This document shows positions 1-8,813 of a DNA stretch of 64,000 nucleotides, piece after piece. This DNA is from Bacillota bacterium (GTDB taxonomy: Bacteria > Bacillota > Clostridia > Lachnospirales > Lachnospiraceae), in assembly GCA_023418475.1 (NCBI GenBank), contig JAEZZO010000080.1:116403-180402 (forward strand), given 5' to 3'. The position numbers and the translations under genes are program-made. Numbering within the stretch: the stretch's first letter is position 1; each line of letters begins with the position of its first letter. The notes beneath the pieces were generated by a model. It searched no databases. It was not told the origin of the DNA and saw only the letters and a list, made by a program, of their open reading frames with translations.

Positions 1-785
1 GCTCTAATATACGTTTTTCAGATGATGAGGTTCCTACCGTAATAGGTAGTATTGTATCTACTGAAGAGGAAGCAGACGCTCTTGCAGTCCCCCCCGTCGG
101 AGCCGGACGAACCAGTATTTATATTGATGCTATGAAAAAAGCTGTTGCTTCCATCACAGATCGTCCTGTATTTGCAGGTGTCATCGGACCTTTTTCCCTG
201 GCTGGCCGCTTAATGGATGTGTCTCAGGCAATGGTTTATTGCTATGATGAGCCTGATATGGTGCATACTGTTCTGGAAAAGGTAACCGAATTTATTATCG
301 AATACTGTAAAGCCTATAAAGAAGCAGGCGCAAATGGTGTCGTAATCGCAGAACCTCTCGCCGGATTATTGTCACCCGCTCTGGCAGAAGAATTTTCCGC
401 TGAATATGTAAAAAAAATAGTGGATGCCGTACAGGATGATTATTTCCTGGTAGTATATCATAATTGCGGTAATAGTACAATTCAAACAATTGATTCCATT
501 ATTAATAACGGATGTCTTGTTTATCATTTTGGAAATGCAATCAATCTGTCTGAAATGTTAAAGCAAGTCCCCGAGGATAGAATTGTCATGGGCAATGTGG
601 ATCCTGCAGGTGAATTCCGAAACGGAACTCCGGCATCTATCAGAAAATCCACACTGGATATCATGGAAGCCTGCTGTAAGCACCCTAACTTCATCATTTC
701 TTCCGGATGTGATATTCCTCCTTTGTCAAAATGGGAAAATATTGATGCCTTTTTTGAAGCAGTGAATGATTTTTATGCAAAATAA
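1..785 (+). CDS. Uroporphyrinogen decarboxylase-like (MtaA/CmuA-type) methyltransferase, 5' end outside window
   Basis: The reading frame is open from base 3 of the window through the stop at 783-785, so the gene starts upstream; the first internal ATG at 132 is not the true start. The visible 260 residues have the URO-D/MtaA fold signature FAGVIGPFSLAG, then an acidic-substrate segment GVVIAEPLAGLLSP. A His-X-Cys motif (YHNCGN) and a later Cys (SSGCDIPP) match the His/Cys/Cys zinc site of methylcobamide:thiol methyltransferases rather than true HemE. Family knowledge suggests a corrinoid-dependent methyl transfer role with a corrinoid protein encoded upstream; that partner is outside the window. 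The substrate cannot be told. Confidence 0.85.
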   Translation, partial: SNIRFSDDEVPTVIGSIVSTEEEADALAVPPVGAGRTSIYIDAMKKAVASITDRPVFAGVIGPFSLAGRLMDVSQAMVYCYDEPDMVHTVLEKVTEFIIEYCKAYKEAGANGVVIAEPLAGLLSPALAEEFSAEYVKKIVDAVQDDYFLVVYHNCGNSTIQTIDSIINNGCLVYHFGNAINLSEMLKQVPEDRIVMGNVDPAGEFRNGTPASIRKSTLDIMEACCKHPNFIISSGCDIPPLSKWENIDAFFEAVNDFYAK

Positions 786-807
786 GAAGTTTCATACTTA
801 TCCCCGT

Positions 808-848
808 GCCTTTCACTTTTTGATGACCTAGTCAAAAGTGAAAAGGCT
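808..848 (+). terminator. Rho-independent terminator after the methyltransferase gene
   Basis: Near-perfect inverted repeat: GCCTTTCACTTTTTGA at 808-823 pairs with TCAAAAGTGAAAAGGC at 832-847 with slipped T/A bulges, followed by TTTCATAAATAGTTT. It begins 22 bases after the stop codon. Confidence 0.7.
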
Positions 849-924
849 TTCATAAATAGTTTGAAAGTGATAATCTTACAAACTTCTTCTATCAGATTAC
901 GAAATCGAACTAATTATGATGACT

Positions 925-964
925 AAAAAATCCCGGAGCAATAAATTGCATCCAGGATTTTTTT
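925..964 (-). terminator. Terminator of the DUF4349 gene
   Basis: Read on the minus strand, a stem of about 13 pairs (bases 929-942 with 945-959, one-base bulges) has a two-base loop and runs into six T residues (925-930). It lies about 90 bases past the stop of the lipoprotein gene. Confidence 0.7.
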
Positions 965-1047
965 CTATTCTTAGTTGGCTCATTATTTCTGTACTTTATT
1001 TCTATTCACTATTTCTCTTCTCTATTTTTCTTCCTTATTACTGTTCG

Positions 1048-2097
1048 TTATTTCTGTTCTTTATTACTCAGCTGATCTTCTTCCTTCTGCTTTACCTGAC
1101 TATCTTCTCCTAAAACTACAGAAGTAACGTTCTTCTGCTTTCCATTGTTCTTTTTCAGATATCTCCGAAGAAGCATAACTGCAAACCATATAATAAAGCC
1201 CCAAATAAGTAAATATGGCAGGTTGACAATAAACCACACCAGAAAATTCTGACATCCTTCGCTTATATTATATAAAGTATTCGAAAAACCGTTGCTTATT
1301 CTACTGTGCAAAGAAGGTTTCGCTACCGAAACAGGAGTAATCCTCTTAACTTCATTAATATTAAGGGTAACAGTACTATACTCCACCTGGTTATCATAAC
1401 TTCTTAATTGACTTTCAAAGTTTTGAATTTCATACCTGATGTCACTTAGTCGACTTTCTAATGTAATAATACTATCCAGTTTATCCGTTTTCTCCAGTAT
1501 TGCAAACAATCTTTCCTGTTCAATTTTAAGTGCGTTCATTTTACTTTTGGCATCAATGTATTGCAGGGATACATTTTCAGATGATTTTTGATTGTTAATC
1601 ACATTTGCTTCTTCCGATACATTACCAACAAAATCATCTGTTTTTTTACTCGGAATTCTTGCTACAATATTTGCGTTTCGTGATTGATATTCTTTATAAT
1701 AGCTTTTTCCATTAATTTGAGAGCTCTCAACATATCCACCCAATTGATTAATTTTACTATTGATATTCTTAATCAGCAAGTCAAAATCCTGCGTTTCTAC
1801 TGTCAGATTATAATTGACAATAATTTTGTCCTGTGCTCCAATCGGTGCATTTTCAGATGTCAGGGAAGTAGTATTTTTTATTTCTTCCGGTTTTTCTGTT
1901 TTGCTTTCCACTCCCGCTGGTGCTACCCCTTCTGCTTCGGCAGTAGTATCGGCAGCACTTCCGGACCCGCTGTCATAACTTACATCTGCTTTTTCTGTTC
2001 CGTTTGACATATCAGATGCTGATTTACTGCAAGCTGATAATACTATTGTCATTGCCAATATAAGACCTGCAATACAATAAGTTATCTTTCTTTTCAT
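1048..2097 (-). CDS. DUF4349 domain lipoprotein
   Basis: A 349-residue secreted lipoprotein. The start is set at the ATG of MKRKITY because AAAGGGG lies 9 bases upstream; the two ATGs just before it overlap that ribosome site. A signal peptide ends in the lipobox LSAC-S, so the protein is expected to be lipid-anchored outside the membrane. Next come a low-complexity linker and a DUF4349 core of about 200 residues with a coiled-coil stretch (KMNALKIEQERLFAILEKTDKLDSI, split here as KMNALKIEQERLF and following). A C-terminal membrane segment (LPYLLIWGFIIWFAVMLL) is followed by a charged cytoplasmic tail. Function is unknown for the family. It is a single gene, with its own terminator at 925-964. 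Confidence 0.85.
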   Translation of the reverse strand: MKRKITYCIAGLILAMTIVLSACSKSASDMSNGTEKADVSYDSGSGSAADTTAEAEGVAPAGVESKTEKPEEIKNTTSLTSENAPIGAQDKIIVNYNLTVETQDFDLLIKNINSKINQLGGYVESSQINGKSYYKEYQSRNANIVARIPSKKTDDFVGNVSEEANVINNQKSSENVSLQYIDAKSKMNALKIEQERLFAILEKTDKLDSIITLESRLSDIRYEIQNFESQLRSYDNQVEYSTVTLNINEVKRITPVSVAKPSLHSRISNGFSNTLYNISEGCQNFLVWFIVNLPYLLIWGFIIWFAVMLLRRYLKKNNGKQKNVTSVVLGEDSQVKQKEEDQLSNKEQK

Positions 2098-2270
2098 ATG
2101 CATCATCCCCTTTAAAAAATTTATTTTGTTTTACCTGATAATGAATAAAACACTATAATCAGTATATCTATTAGACGTCGGATCCTTTGCACCGGTTCCA
2201 TTCGTGTTAATATAATCCAAATTAATTTAAATTAGAGATGGTATCACATTTATATTCTCATTATCACTTT

Positions 2271-2942
2271 TTATTGATAAAGCCCATAGGTTTTCACCGC
2301 ATCCTGTACATACATAATCCCATTGCCTGGCTTATCTATTTTTAACTTATCATTAATGGAAGCCAAAATCTTATCTGTTATTCCAACTTCCGATAAAATC
2401 AATACAATTTCTTTTTCCGGTTCAACGTCCATAAAGAAAACCTTATTGGTTTCATGAGCACCGGCACCTCTTGCGTTGATAATTGTTCCTCCCTTGGAAC
2501 CAGCTTCGGCAGCCGCATCAATTACATCCTCGGCTTTTCCCTTTTCTACGATAACCGTTATGATCTGATACATCATTGTACTATTATTATTCTCCTTTCC
2601 ACGAAGCTCCGCCTTCTTATTTACTCTGCTCCCCAGGGTTTTTCCCAGATGAGTTACAAATGCAATGCCATGATTTGGTTTTTCGAATTTAAAATGCTCA
2701 TTTATCTTCTCCAGTGCATAATCCGCTGTACTGCTATCTGCTACCATTAGAATAATTTCTTTTCTGATATCCGACAGCCCTATATAATCCCATAACCATT
2801 TTTTCATCGTTCCTTTTCCTAACAGGACCGTGCTTCCTGAAATACCATATTTTCTGGCCTCATGAATTAATTTATCGCTTACACCGAAATCTACAATAAA
2901 ATGAATCAGTTCCATATCAATTCCCATGCTTGCTTCAGACAT
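2271..2942 (-). CDS. Tandem PII-like nitrogen regulatory protein (two fused PII domains)
   Basis: A 223-residue cytosolic protein made of two PII-like domains in a row, roughly residues 8-108 and 122-223. The second is clearest: YQIITVIVEKGKAEDVIDAA, then GSKGGTIINARGAG in the position of the PII T-loop base, then EKEIVLILSE. The first has the parallel segments ELIHFIVDFG, GISGSTVLLGKGT and RKEIILMVAD. The start ATG has AGGAGGAG 7 bases upstream and overlaps the end of the DUF1538 gene by 8 bases, so the two genes are translationally coupled. By analogy with PII-transporter pairs (GlnK-AmtB, SbtB-SbtA), I infer that it senses a nucleotide or metabolite and gates the neighbouring membrane protein. 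Ordinary PII is about 112 residues, so the fusion is unusual. Confidence 0.8.
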   Translation of the reverse strand: MSEASMGIDMELIHFIVDFGVSDKLIHEARKYGISGSTVLLGKGTMKKWLWDYIGLSDIRKEIILMVADSSTADYALEKINEHFKFEKPNHGIAFVTHLGKTLGSRVNKKAELRGKENNNSTMMYQIITVIVEKGKAEDVIDAAAEAGSKGGTIINARGAGAHETNKVFFMDVEPEKEIVLILSEVGITDKILASINDKLKIDKPGNGIMYVQDAVKTYGLYQ

Positions 2943-4425
2943 AATTTTCTCCTCCTCTCCTTCGAGATCTGATTTTATATATTAAGCCCAAAATTTGTAA
3001 TGCCAGTATTGGTGTCATCGCGACCATGGCAATCATACCAAATCCATCCACCAGAACATCTGCATTTTCAATAGCATCTGCTGCTCCCTGAATATATGCC
3101 ATAATGAAGGTTGCCGTCATAGGACCTGATGCAACTCCTCCGGAATCATAAGCTATTCCTACGAATAACTTAGGGACAATAAAGCTTAACAGGATACACA
3201 GAAGATAACCGGGAAGTAAATAATGCCACAGTTGCAGCTGCGTAACCAGAACTCTGATCACCGATAATGCAACCGCCGTCCCTACACCAATGCATAATGC
3301 AAAGATGACTACTCTTCTTTTAATATACCCACTGGTTACATCTTCAATTTGTTCCATTAATACATATACTGCCGGTTCTGCTAATATCGTAACAACTCCC
3401 AGAACAAAGCCGACAATAATTAGAAGTGCTTTACTGTTACCGTTTGCCAGGCCATAACCGATTTTTCTGCCGACATCCATAAAACCGGCATTTACTCCGA
3501 CGATAAATAACACCATACCGATAAAGGTAAACATTATTCCAAACATAATTTTACGAACTGCATTTCTAGACAGTTTATGACTGTTTTTCTGAAGCAATAG
3601 AAAAATCACGATAACCGGCAGCAGGGCGAAAAATATTTCCTTTGCTGAACTCGCAGACAGTCTAAGCAAGGTACGAAGGAAAGCTTCCTGTATCAGCTCC
3701 GCAGATGCTATGGATGCCGTTATTTTATTCTGCCTCGTTACAATCGATAAAATCATAACCGCCAGAATTGCTCCGGTAGAAGCTATGGCCACAAGACCAA
3801 AACTATCTTTTTCAGAGGCTTTACTATCCTTCTTCAGTTTTGATACACCAATTGCAAGTGCCATAATAAAAGGAACGGTTAATGCACCCGTTGTTGCTCC
3901 TGAGGCATCAAATGATATGGCCAGAAATTCCCGTGGTGTAAAAATAGCAATCAAAAAAATTATACCATAAATAATTGTTAATAGTTTATATAAAGGAAAA
4001 TTATATACGATTCTCATCAGACCAATAGACAGCATCACAGCGATACCGATCGACACTATAATTACAATACTCAACTTTGATACCGCATTCGAAGTAACAA
4101 AAGCCACCTGTGCGGCCAGAACATGCAGATCCGGCTCTGCCACAGATACAATAAAACCAAGCAGCAACCCTCCTACAATCACAATCCATATTTTATTAGC
4201 CTTTGCTATACCCGATCCAATAAAATTTCCGATTGGAGTAATTCCAATATCTATTCCGATCAATAATAGCGTTAACCCTGCTATGACTAGAATAGCTCCT
4301 GTTATGAAACGAAACAGCAGAGAAGCTCCCATTGGCGTAAACGTAAAGTTCAAAATCAAGACAATTACCATGATTGGGAGTACAGAAAAAAATACCTCTT
4401 TTAATTTTGCAGCTACAACATTCAA
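2935..4425 (-). CDS. DUF1538 family membrane protein with two repeated halves
   Basis: A 496-residue polytopic membrane protein with about 12-14 predicted hydrophobic segments. The two halves are clearly homologous: the first carries LLIGIDIGITPIG followed by LLLGFIVSVAEPDLHVL, the second LFIVGVNAGFMDVG followed by VLGVVTILAEPAVYVL, so an AEP motif sits in a membrane hairpin of each half. Each half ends with a matching segment, SFDASGATTGALTVPFIMA and AYDSGGVASGPMTATFIMA. The duplicated topology looks like a transporter, but the substrate is not known. The start is TTG at 4425, supported by AAGGGTG 7 bases upstream; the nearby ATG is out of frame. It is coupled to the PII-like gene downstream. 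Confidence 0.85.
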   Translation of the reverse strand: MNVVAAKLKEVFFSVLPIMVIVLILNFTFTPMGASLLFRFITGAILVIAGLTLLLIGIDIGITPIGNFIGSGIAKANKIWIVIVGGLLLGFIVSVAEPDLHVLAAQVAFVTSNAVSKLSIVIIVSIGIAVMLSIGLMRIVYNFPLYKLLTIIYGIIFLIAIFTPREFLAISFDASGATTGALTVPFIMALAIGVSKLKKDSKASEKDSFGLVAIASTGAILAVMILSIVTRQNKITASIASAELIQEAFLRTLLRLSASSAKEIFFALLPVIVIFLLLQKNSHKLSRNAVRKIMFGIMFTFIGMVLFIVGVNAGFMDVGRKIGYGLANGNSKALLIIVGFVLGVVTILAEPAVYVLMEQIEDVTSGYIKRRVVIFALCIGVGTAVALSVIRVLVTQLQLWHYLLPGYLLCILLSFIVPKLFVGIAYDSGGVASGPMTATFIMAYIQGAADAIENADVLVDGFGMIAMVAMTPILALQILGLIYKIRSRRRGGENYV

Positions 4426-4645
4426 ATGTTCTCACCCTTTCATTCAATATATATATCATATATATGTTTTTAAAAACGTAGATACCACTCCTCTCCATAA
4501 TCCTGTAATAATCTCAGTTACCAATAATTTAACAATTACTATTCTAACATATTTATTACGAAATAAACAATAAACTATTTATAAATTATTGAACCAACAG
4601 TAACTCATAATACATTTGTCTCTGGAAATATCACCCTATAAATAT
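4426..4645. other. Intergenic region upstream of the DUF1538 gene
   Basis: AT-rich, about 220 bases, no credible ORF. It presumably contains the promoter of the DUF1538-PII operon, but I could not pick a clear -35/-10 pair. Confidence 0.4.
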
Positions 4646-4683
4646 AGGAAGAAGAATCCTGCTATAACCGGATTCTTCTTCCT
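4640..4683 (-). terminator. Terminator of the cysE-cysS-mrnC cluster
   Basis: A perfect 14-bp inverted repeat, AGGAAGAAGAATCC at 4646-4659 and its complement at 4670-4683, with a 10-base loop. It lies 37 bases past the mrnC stop and continues into TATATTTATA on the minus strand. Confidence 0.75.
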
Positions 4684-4719
4684 GTGACGATACCTTAGAT
4701 AATATTTATATTTAAACTT

Positions 4720-5193
4720 CTAATTCAGTTCTTTCTCAATATGCGGTCTGATTAACTCTATCAGGCGATTCATCTGATCCGTAAGATACAAATAACCAAC
4801 TAGCGCCTCCATACCTGTTGCGGTGCGGTATTCCAATACACCTGCATTTTTTGCCGTAGTAAATGATTTTGCATTGCGTCCCCGTTTAAATATTACGGTT
4901 TCTTCCTCCGTCAGCTGTTCCTTAATCAGATGATATAAATCAGCTTGAGCAGAAGCCTGCACCAACTTTGAAGCACGTTTATGAAGCTTATTCACCGGAG
5001 CATTCCCAATTTCCACGATAGCCGTTCTTATAATCAGGTCAAAAATAGAATCACCGATAAAAGCAAGTGTCAGCGGTGAATAAGTCTTAATATCAGTCTC
5101 TGGCAGGTTAAGAGAAGCTTTTAAAAAACGTATAAACTGACTGCCGTCCTCTTTATCACTTATTTTTTCTATCTCATTTAATTCCTCTTCCAT
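4720..5193 (-). CDS. mrnC: Mini-ribonuclease 3
   Basis: A 157-residue RNase III-type catalytic domain without a dsRNA-binding domain, the normal size of Mini-III, which matures 23S rRNA termini in Firmicutes. The signature YSPLTLAFIGDSIFDLIIR carries the catalytic acidic residue. The second conserved block is GRNAKSFTTAKNAGVLEYR followed by ATGMEALVGYLYL with the second catalytic Glu. It overlaps the 3' end of cysS by 16 bases, the usual cysS-mrnC coupling in clostridia and bacilli, and is followed by a strong terminator. Confidence 0.95.
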   Translation of the reverse strand: MEEELNEIEKISDKEDGSQFIRFLKASLNLPETDIKTYSPLTLAFIGDSIFDLIIRTAIVEIGNAPVNKLHKRASKLVQASAQADLYHLIKEQLTEEETVIFKRGRNAKSFTTAKNAGVLEYRTATGMEALVGYLYLTDQMNRLIELIRPHIEKELN

Positions 5194-6581
5194 CTTACTC
5201 CCTCTCTGGTATCCTCTAAAATAATTCCCTTCTCCAGCAACAGGTTTCTAATCTGATCTGATTTTGCAAAATCCTTATTTTTTCTGGCGGTCTGTCTGTC
5301 TTCAATCAGCTTTTCTATAGCAGTATCCAACAATTCCTCTTCCTTTACTGCCTCCAGACCAAGAATGCCACACAGATTAATCAAATTATCATGGATTTTT
5401 CTGACGAATTCAATACTGCTTCCACCCTCGCAATTTGAATTAGAAAGCCTAACCAGTTCAAATATTACTGAAATTGCATCCGCCGTATTAAAGTCATCGT
5501 CCATTGCATCAAGGAATTTGTTCGTAAGAGCCTCCATTTCCTCAAGCAATATCTGTTCATCGGAGCTGACAAATTCTCTGCTTAGTGTATTACTATCCAG
5601 TAAATGCTCCAGTTGCCCGACTGCAGTACGTATTCTGGTCAGAGAACTTTTTGCCGCTTCCATCAATTCTTTACTGAAATTTAATGGGCTGCGATAATGT
5701 GAATTCAACATAAAGAAACGAAGTACCTGAGGCTCATACTGTTCACATACTTCACGAACGGTAAAGAAATTCCCCTCTGACTTAGACATCTTTTTATTAT
5801 CAATATTGATAAATGCGTTATGCATCCAGTATTTTGCAAATTCCTTGCCGTTTGCAGCCTCACTTTGCGCAATTTCATTTTCATGATGGGGAAAGATCAG
5901 ATCCTCGCCGCCTGCATGGATATCAATCCGGTCCCCTAAATACTTCTTACTCATAACAGAGCACTCAATATGCCATCCGGGACGTCCTTCACTCCAAGGT
6001 GAGTTCCAATATGGTTCTCCTTCCTTCTTCGGCTTCCATAGTACGAAATCCATCGGATCTTCCTTTTCTTCACTAACTGCAATTCTAATTCCCGCTTCCA
6101 GATCATCAATTTTCTTCTTGGATAATTTACCGTAGCCCTGAAAGCTTCTGGTTCTAAAATACACCGTTCCATTCTTTTCATAAGCATGACCTTTTTCAAT
6201 CAAAGCAGCAATCATACTGATCATTCCGTCAATTTCCTGCGTAGCCTTCGGATGATATGTTGCCTCCTTAATATTTAAGGCATCCGCATCTACTCTGAAT
6301 TCCTTAATAAAACGTTCTGAAATCTCAGAAGCACTAACTCCTTCTTCATTCGCCTTTTTAATTATTTTATCATCTACATCGGTAAAGTTTGAGACGTAAT
6401 TTACCTGATAGCCGCGATATTCCATATATCTTCGGAAGGTGTCAAAAATAATAGCAGGTCTTGCATTGCCGATATGGATATAGTTATAAACTGTCGGACC
6501 GCAGACATACATACGTACTTTACCTTCTTCCAAAGGTACAAACTCTTCCTTTTTCTGTGTCATCGTATTATAGATTTTCAT
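5178..6581 (-). CDS. cysS: Cysteinyl-tRNA synthetase
   Basis: A 467-residue class I aminoacyl-tRNA synthetase. The start is placed at the ATG of MKIYNTMT, which has GGAGGAAATGAG directly upstream; 12 further codons upstream lack a ribosome site. Zinc/cysteine-binding C27 lies in MYVCGPTVY, the HIGH motif appears as HIGN at 36-39, the zinc ligands HHENE are in the middle, and KMSKS is near residue 268. The C-terminal anticodon-binding part is present, so the protein is full length. It lies downstream of cysE with a 199-base gap, and both are likely under the Cys T-box at 7585-7845. Confidence 0.97.
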   Translation of the reverse strand: MKIYNTMTQKKEEFVPLEEGKVRMYVCGPTVYNYIHIGNARPAIIFDTFRRYMEYRGYQVNYVSNFTDVDDKIIKKANEEGVSASEISERFIKEFRVDADALNIKEATYHPKATQEIDGMISMIAALIEKGHAYEKNGTVYFRTRSFQGYGKLSKKKIDDLEAGIRIAVSEEKEDPMDFVLWKPKKEGEPYWNSPWSEGRPGWHIECSVMSKKYLGDRIDIHAGGEDLIFPHHENEIAQSEAANGKEFAKYWMHNAFINIDNKKMSKSEGNFFTVREVCEQYEPQVLRFFMLNSHYRSPLNFSKELMEAAKSSLTRIRTAVGQLEHLLDSNTLSREFVSSDEQILLEEMEALTNKFLDAMDDDFNTADAISVIFELVRLSNSNCEGGSSIEFVRKIHDNLINLCGILGLEAVKEEELLDTAIEKLIEDRQTARKNKDFAKSDQIRNLLLEKGIILEDTREGVRWKRN

Positions 6582-6780
6582 CTCATTTCCTCCTGGAATG
6601 TTATTCGCTTCGTGCATAGTATATATCGAAGTCTTAGCTGCTCTCTGTTCTTAAAATATTGTTCCGTTTATTATTGATTCTTATTTTTATTATATCTCTT
6701 TTATAGCCTCTCTATTTCAGCTAATGTCAAAACCGGTAACATTCTATCTTTTGTCAGTACACGTCAGCAAGTACAGCCTT

Positions 6781-7473
6781 TCACATTACCTGCTTCTCTT
6801 TTTTATCAAGTACATCAATCAGTTTATCCATTTTTTCATATAAATTCTTCAGTTCATTTCTTAAACAGATATTTTCATTGCGCAAGCATAACAATTCTTT
6901 CTGCAACGGATCGGGAAAATGGATCTGATCAAGATCCTCGGAAGGAACCTTTATGTTATCTCTCTTAACCACTCTGCCCGGAACACCTACAACCGTGGAA
7001 TTCGGCGGAACCTCTGATAATACTACAGAACCGGCACCGATTTTCGAATTCTCACCAATCGTAAAGGATCCTAATATCTTAGCCCCCGCACTTATCATAA
7101 CATTGTCACCTACCGTCGGATGGCGCTTCCCATGCTCTTTACCGGTACCTCCCAAGGTCACCCCCTGATACAGGGTTACATTATCTCCGACAATCGCAGT
7201 TTCTCCTATCACCACTCCATGTCCGTGATCTATAAATAAACCTTTTCCAATGGTTGCTCCGGGATGTATCTCAATTCCGGTTTTCCGAACTGTCCTCTGT
7301 GAATACCATCTTGCGAGAAAATAATGATGCTTTAAATATAGTTGATGTGCGATACGATAACGTATAATTGCTTTAAAGCTAGGGTATAAAAACACCTCCA
7401 TTGGTGTCTTTATTGCAGGATCGCGTTCTTTGATAATTTGCATTTCTGCTTTGACATATTTTATAATACCCAT
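6781..7473 (-). CDS. cysE: Serine O-acetyltransferase
   Basis: A 230-residue left-handed beta-helix acetyltransferase that makes O-acetylserine for cysteine synthesis. Motifs: an N-terminal helical region with DPAIKTPMEVFLYPSFKAI, then hexapeptide turns with the catalytic His segment IDHGHGVVIGETA, then GVTLGGTGKEHGKRHPTVGD. The C-terminus (about residues 185-230) is a charged coiled coil with two copies of CLRNE, longer than in the short forms of this enzyme. AAGGGGG precedes the start by 9 bases. It is the first gene after the T-box, which fits control by uncharged tRNA-Cys. Confidence 0.95.
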   Translation of the reverse strand: MGIIKYVKAEMQIIKERDPAIKTPMEVFLYPSFKAIIRYRIAHQLYLKHHYFLARWYSQRTVRKTGIEIHPGATIGKGLFIDHGHGVVIGETAIVGDNVTLYQGVTLGGTGKEHGKRHPTVGDNVMISAGAKILGSFTIGENSKIGAGSVVLSEVPPNSTVVGVPGRVVKRDNIKVPSEDLDQIHFPDPLQKELLCLRNENICLRNELKNLYEKMDKLIDVLDKKEKQVM

Positions 7474-7584
7474 TAAAAAGCCCCCTTAAGAACGAAATAT
7501 AATTGTTGTGCGTATAAAAGTGATTGAATACACATACGTAGAATTAATTACTCTTCCACCGGTACCTGGTGTACCCATATCTTC

Positions 7585-7846
7585 CGTAAAAAAAGGCAAA
7601 AAAAGCACCGCCTTCCTATAGAGGCGGTGAATACGCGGTTCCACTCTATTTGTATTCCGCAGTCTGCGGTATACATCTTAATACAGATAACGGCTGTTAC
7701 CGTGAACGGCTAAGCTATACTTCACCGAACCAGCTCCCGGATGCACTTCGCTCTTCTCTTCGTAAAGAATGCTTTCAGCCAGTGACATTCTATCTCTGTT
7801 ACAAATTGATAAGTTACTTTTCCGTTCATCGCTTTTGAATATATAT
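7585..7846 (-). promoter_or_regulatory. T-box riboswitch, tRNA-Cys type, upstream of cysE
   Basis: On the minus strand the T-box core AGAGTGGAACCGCG (7633-7646) leads into a terminator with stem CACCGCCT/AGGCGGTG and loop CTATAGGA, followed by a run of seven T. The core can pair instead with the 5' part of that terminator stem, as in a classical antiterminator. Upstream lies a long stem I region with GGCTGAAAG-type and GA-rich segments. A TGC triplet followed by A (bases 7743-7745, read on the minus strand) sits in the expected 3' side of stem I and would specify cysteine. The identity fits the downstream cysE and cysS genes; the exact specifier position is inferred by eye. Confidence 0.9.
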
Positions 7847-7851
7847 TATAC

Positions 7852-7880
7852 ATTTTATGCAAGGTTATTTAATTTGTCAA
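7852..7880 (-). promoter_or_regulatory. Promoter of the T-box/cysE transcript
   Basis: TTGACA (7875-7880) and TAAAAT (7852-7857) on the minus strand, spaced by exactly 17 bases. Transcription would begin near 7845, at the start of the T-box leader. Confidence 0.75.
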
Positions 7881-8006
7881 TATGAACTTATTATGATATT
7901 CAGCCATAAATCAAGTGTTCTTAATACATTGTATTTATATATGTTTTGTATATTTAGTAGAATTTATGAATATTTTTTCGGGTTTGTTCCAACAAAACTT
8001 GTTCTC

Positions 8007-8555
8007 CTAAAGTCTCTTCGCACATCCGCTGCAGCCATCACAGCCTTTTCTATCCTGTGGAGTTACATCATACTGGTAATTCATCATATTCTCAAGCAGG
8101 CACACTGAATTTGCAGCAATTCCAAGACCCTCTCCGGTAAATCCAAGACCTTCTTCTGTTGTAGCCTTGATGTTAATCTGATCCACTTCTATTTCAAGAG
8201 CTTCCGCTATATTTTTAACCATTTCAGGAAGGTATGAGGCAAGCTTTGGACGCTGTGCTATAATAGTAGCATCAATATTTTCTATGATATATAACTTGCT
8301 TTCAACCAGCTCCTTAACTTTTTTCAGCAGCTCTATGCTGGATATTCCTTTATAAGTATCCTCTGTATCGGGAAAATGTTTTCCAATATCTCCTAGCGCT
8401 GCAGCTCCCAAGAGGGCATCCATAATTGCATGTAATAATACATCTGCATCAGAATGTCCCAGTAATCCTTTTTCATAAGGAATACTGACACCACCCAGGA
8501 TCAATTCCCGCTCCTCTACTAATCTATGAACATCATATCCTGAACCAATTCTCAT
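8007..8555 (-). CDS. ispF: 2-C-methyl-D-erythritol 2,4-cyclodiphosphate synthase with Cys-rich tail
   Basis: A 182-residue enzyme of the non-mevalonate isoprenoid pathway. Metal ligands D8, H10 (GYDVH) and H42 (LLHAIMDALLG) are in place, as are HSDADV and the C-terminal substrate segment ATTEEGLGFTGEGLGIAA. Family members usually end about 20 residues earlier. Here an extra tail ends in CDGCSGCAKRL, which has three Cys spaced CXXCXXC. AGGAGGATGAATAG precedes the ATG. The gene stands alone, with repeat R1 just upstream and the divergent-side T-box promoter downstream. Enzyme assignment is firm; the role of the tail is unknown. Confidence 0.93.
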   Translation of the reverse strand: MRIGSGYDVHRLVEERELILGGVSIPYEKGLLGHSDADVLLHAIMDALLGAAALGDIGKHFPDTEDTYKGISSIELLKKVKELVESKLYIIENIDATIIAQRPKLASYLPEMVKNIAEALEIEVDQINIKATTEEGLGFTGEGLGIAANSVCLLENMMNYQYDVTPQDRKGCDGCSGCAKRL

Positions 8556-8589
8556 CTATTCATCCTCCTGTTACTTATCATATGATTTG

Positions 8590-8676
8590 CCAGACAAAAG
8601 CCTAAAATCAATTTGCCGGATGTATATGGGCGTATCTGTATTTATTTTCATTACTTAAATCAGGCTTTTATTGGGC
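8590..8676. repeat. R1 palindromic repeat, copy 1
   Basis: Ends GACAAAAGCCT and AGGCTTTTATTGGGC are inverted; the inside contains the family words ATTTGCCGGATG and TAAATCAGG. The central palindrome is degenerate here. Confidence 0.75.
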
Positions 8677-8813
8677 TAATCATCATATCTTATTCAACTA
8701 CTTATTATATTTATTATTCACACCTATAGCCAATACATTACTATGATTTAATCATTATTTCAAATATAAGTTACGAATCTGATAATTTTTATTAATAAGT
8801 CTTCCTGTGATAC

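Noticed and set aside
916..1113. A 65-codon very hydrophobic plus-strand frame (FFSILSWLIISVLYFYS...)
   Set aside because: It overlaps the 3' end and terminator of the DUF4349 gene, has T-rich low complexity and lacks a ribosome site.
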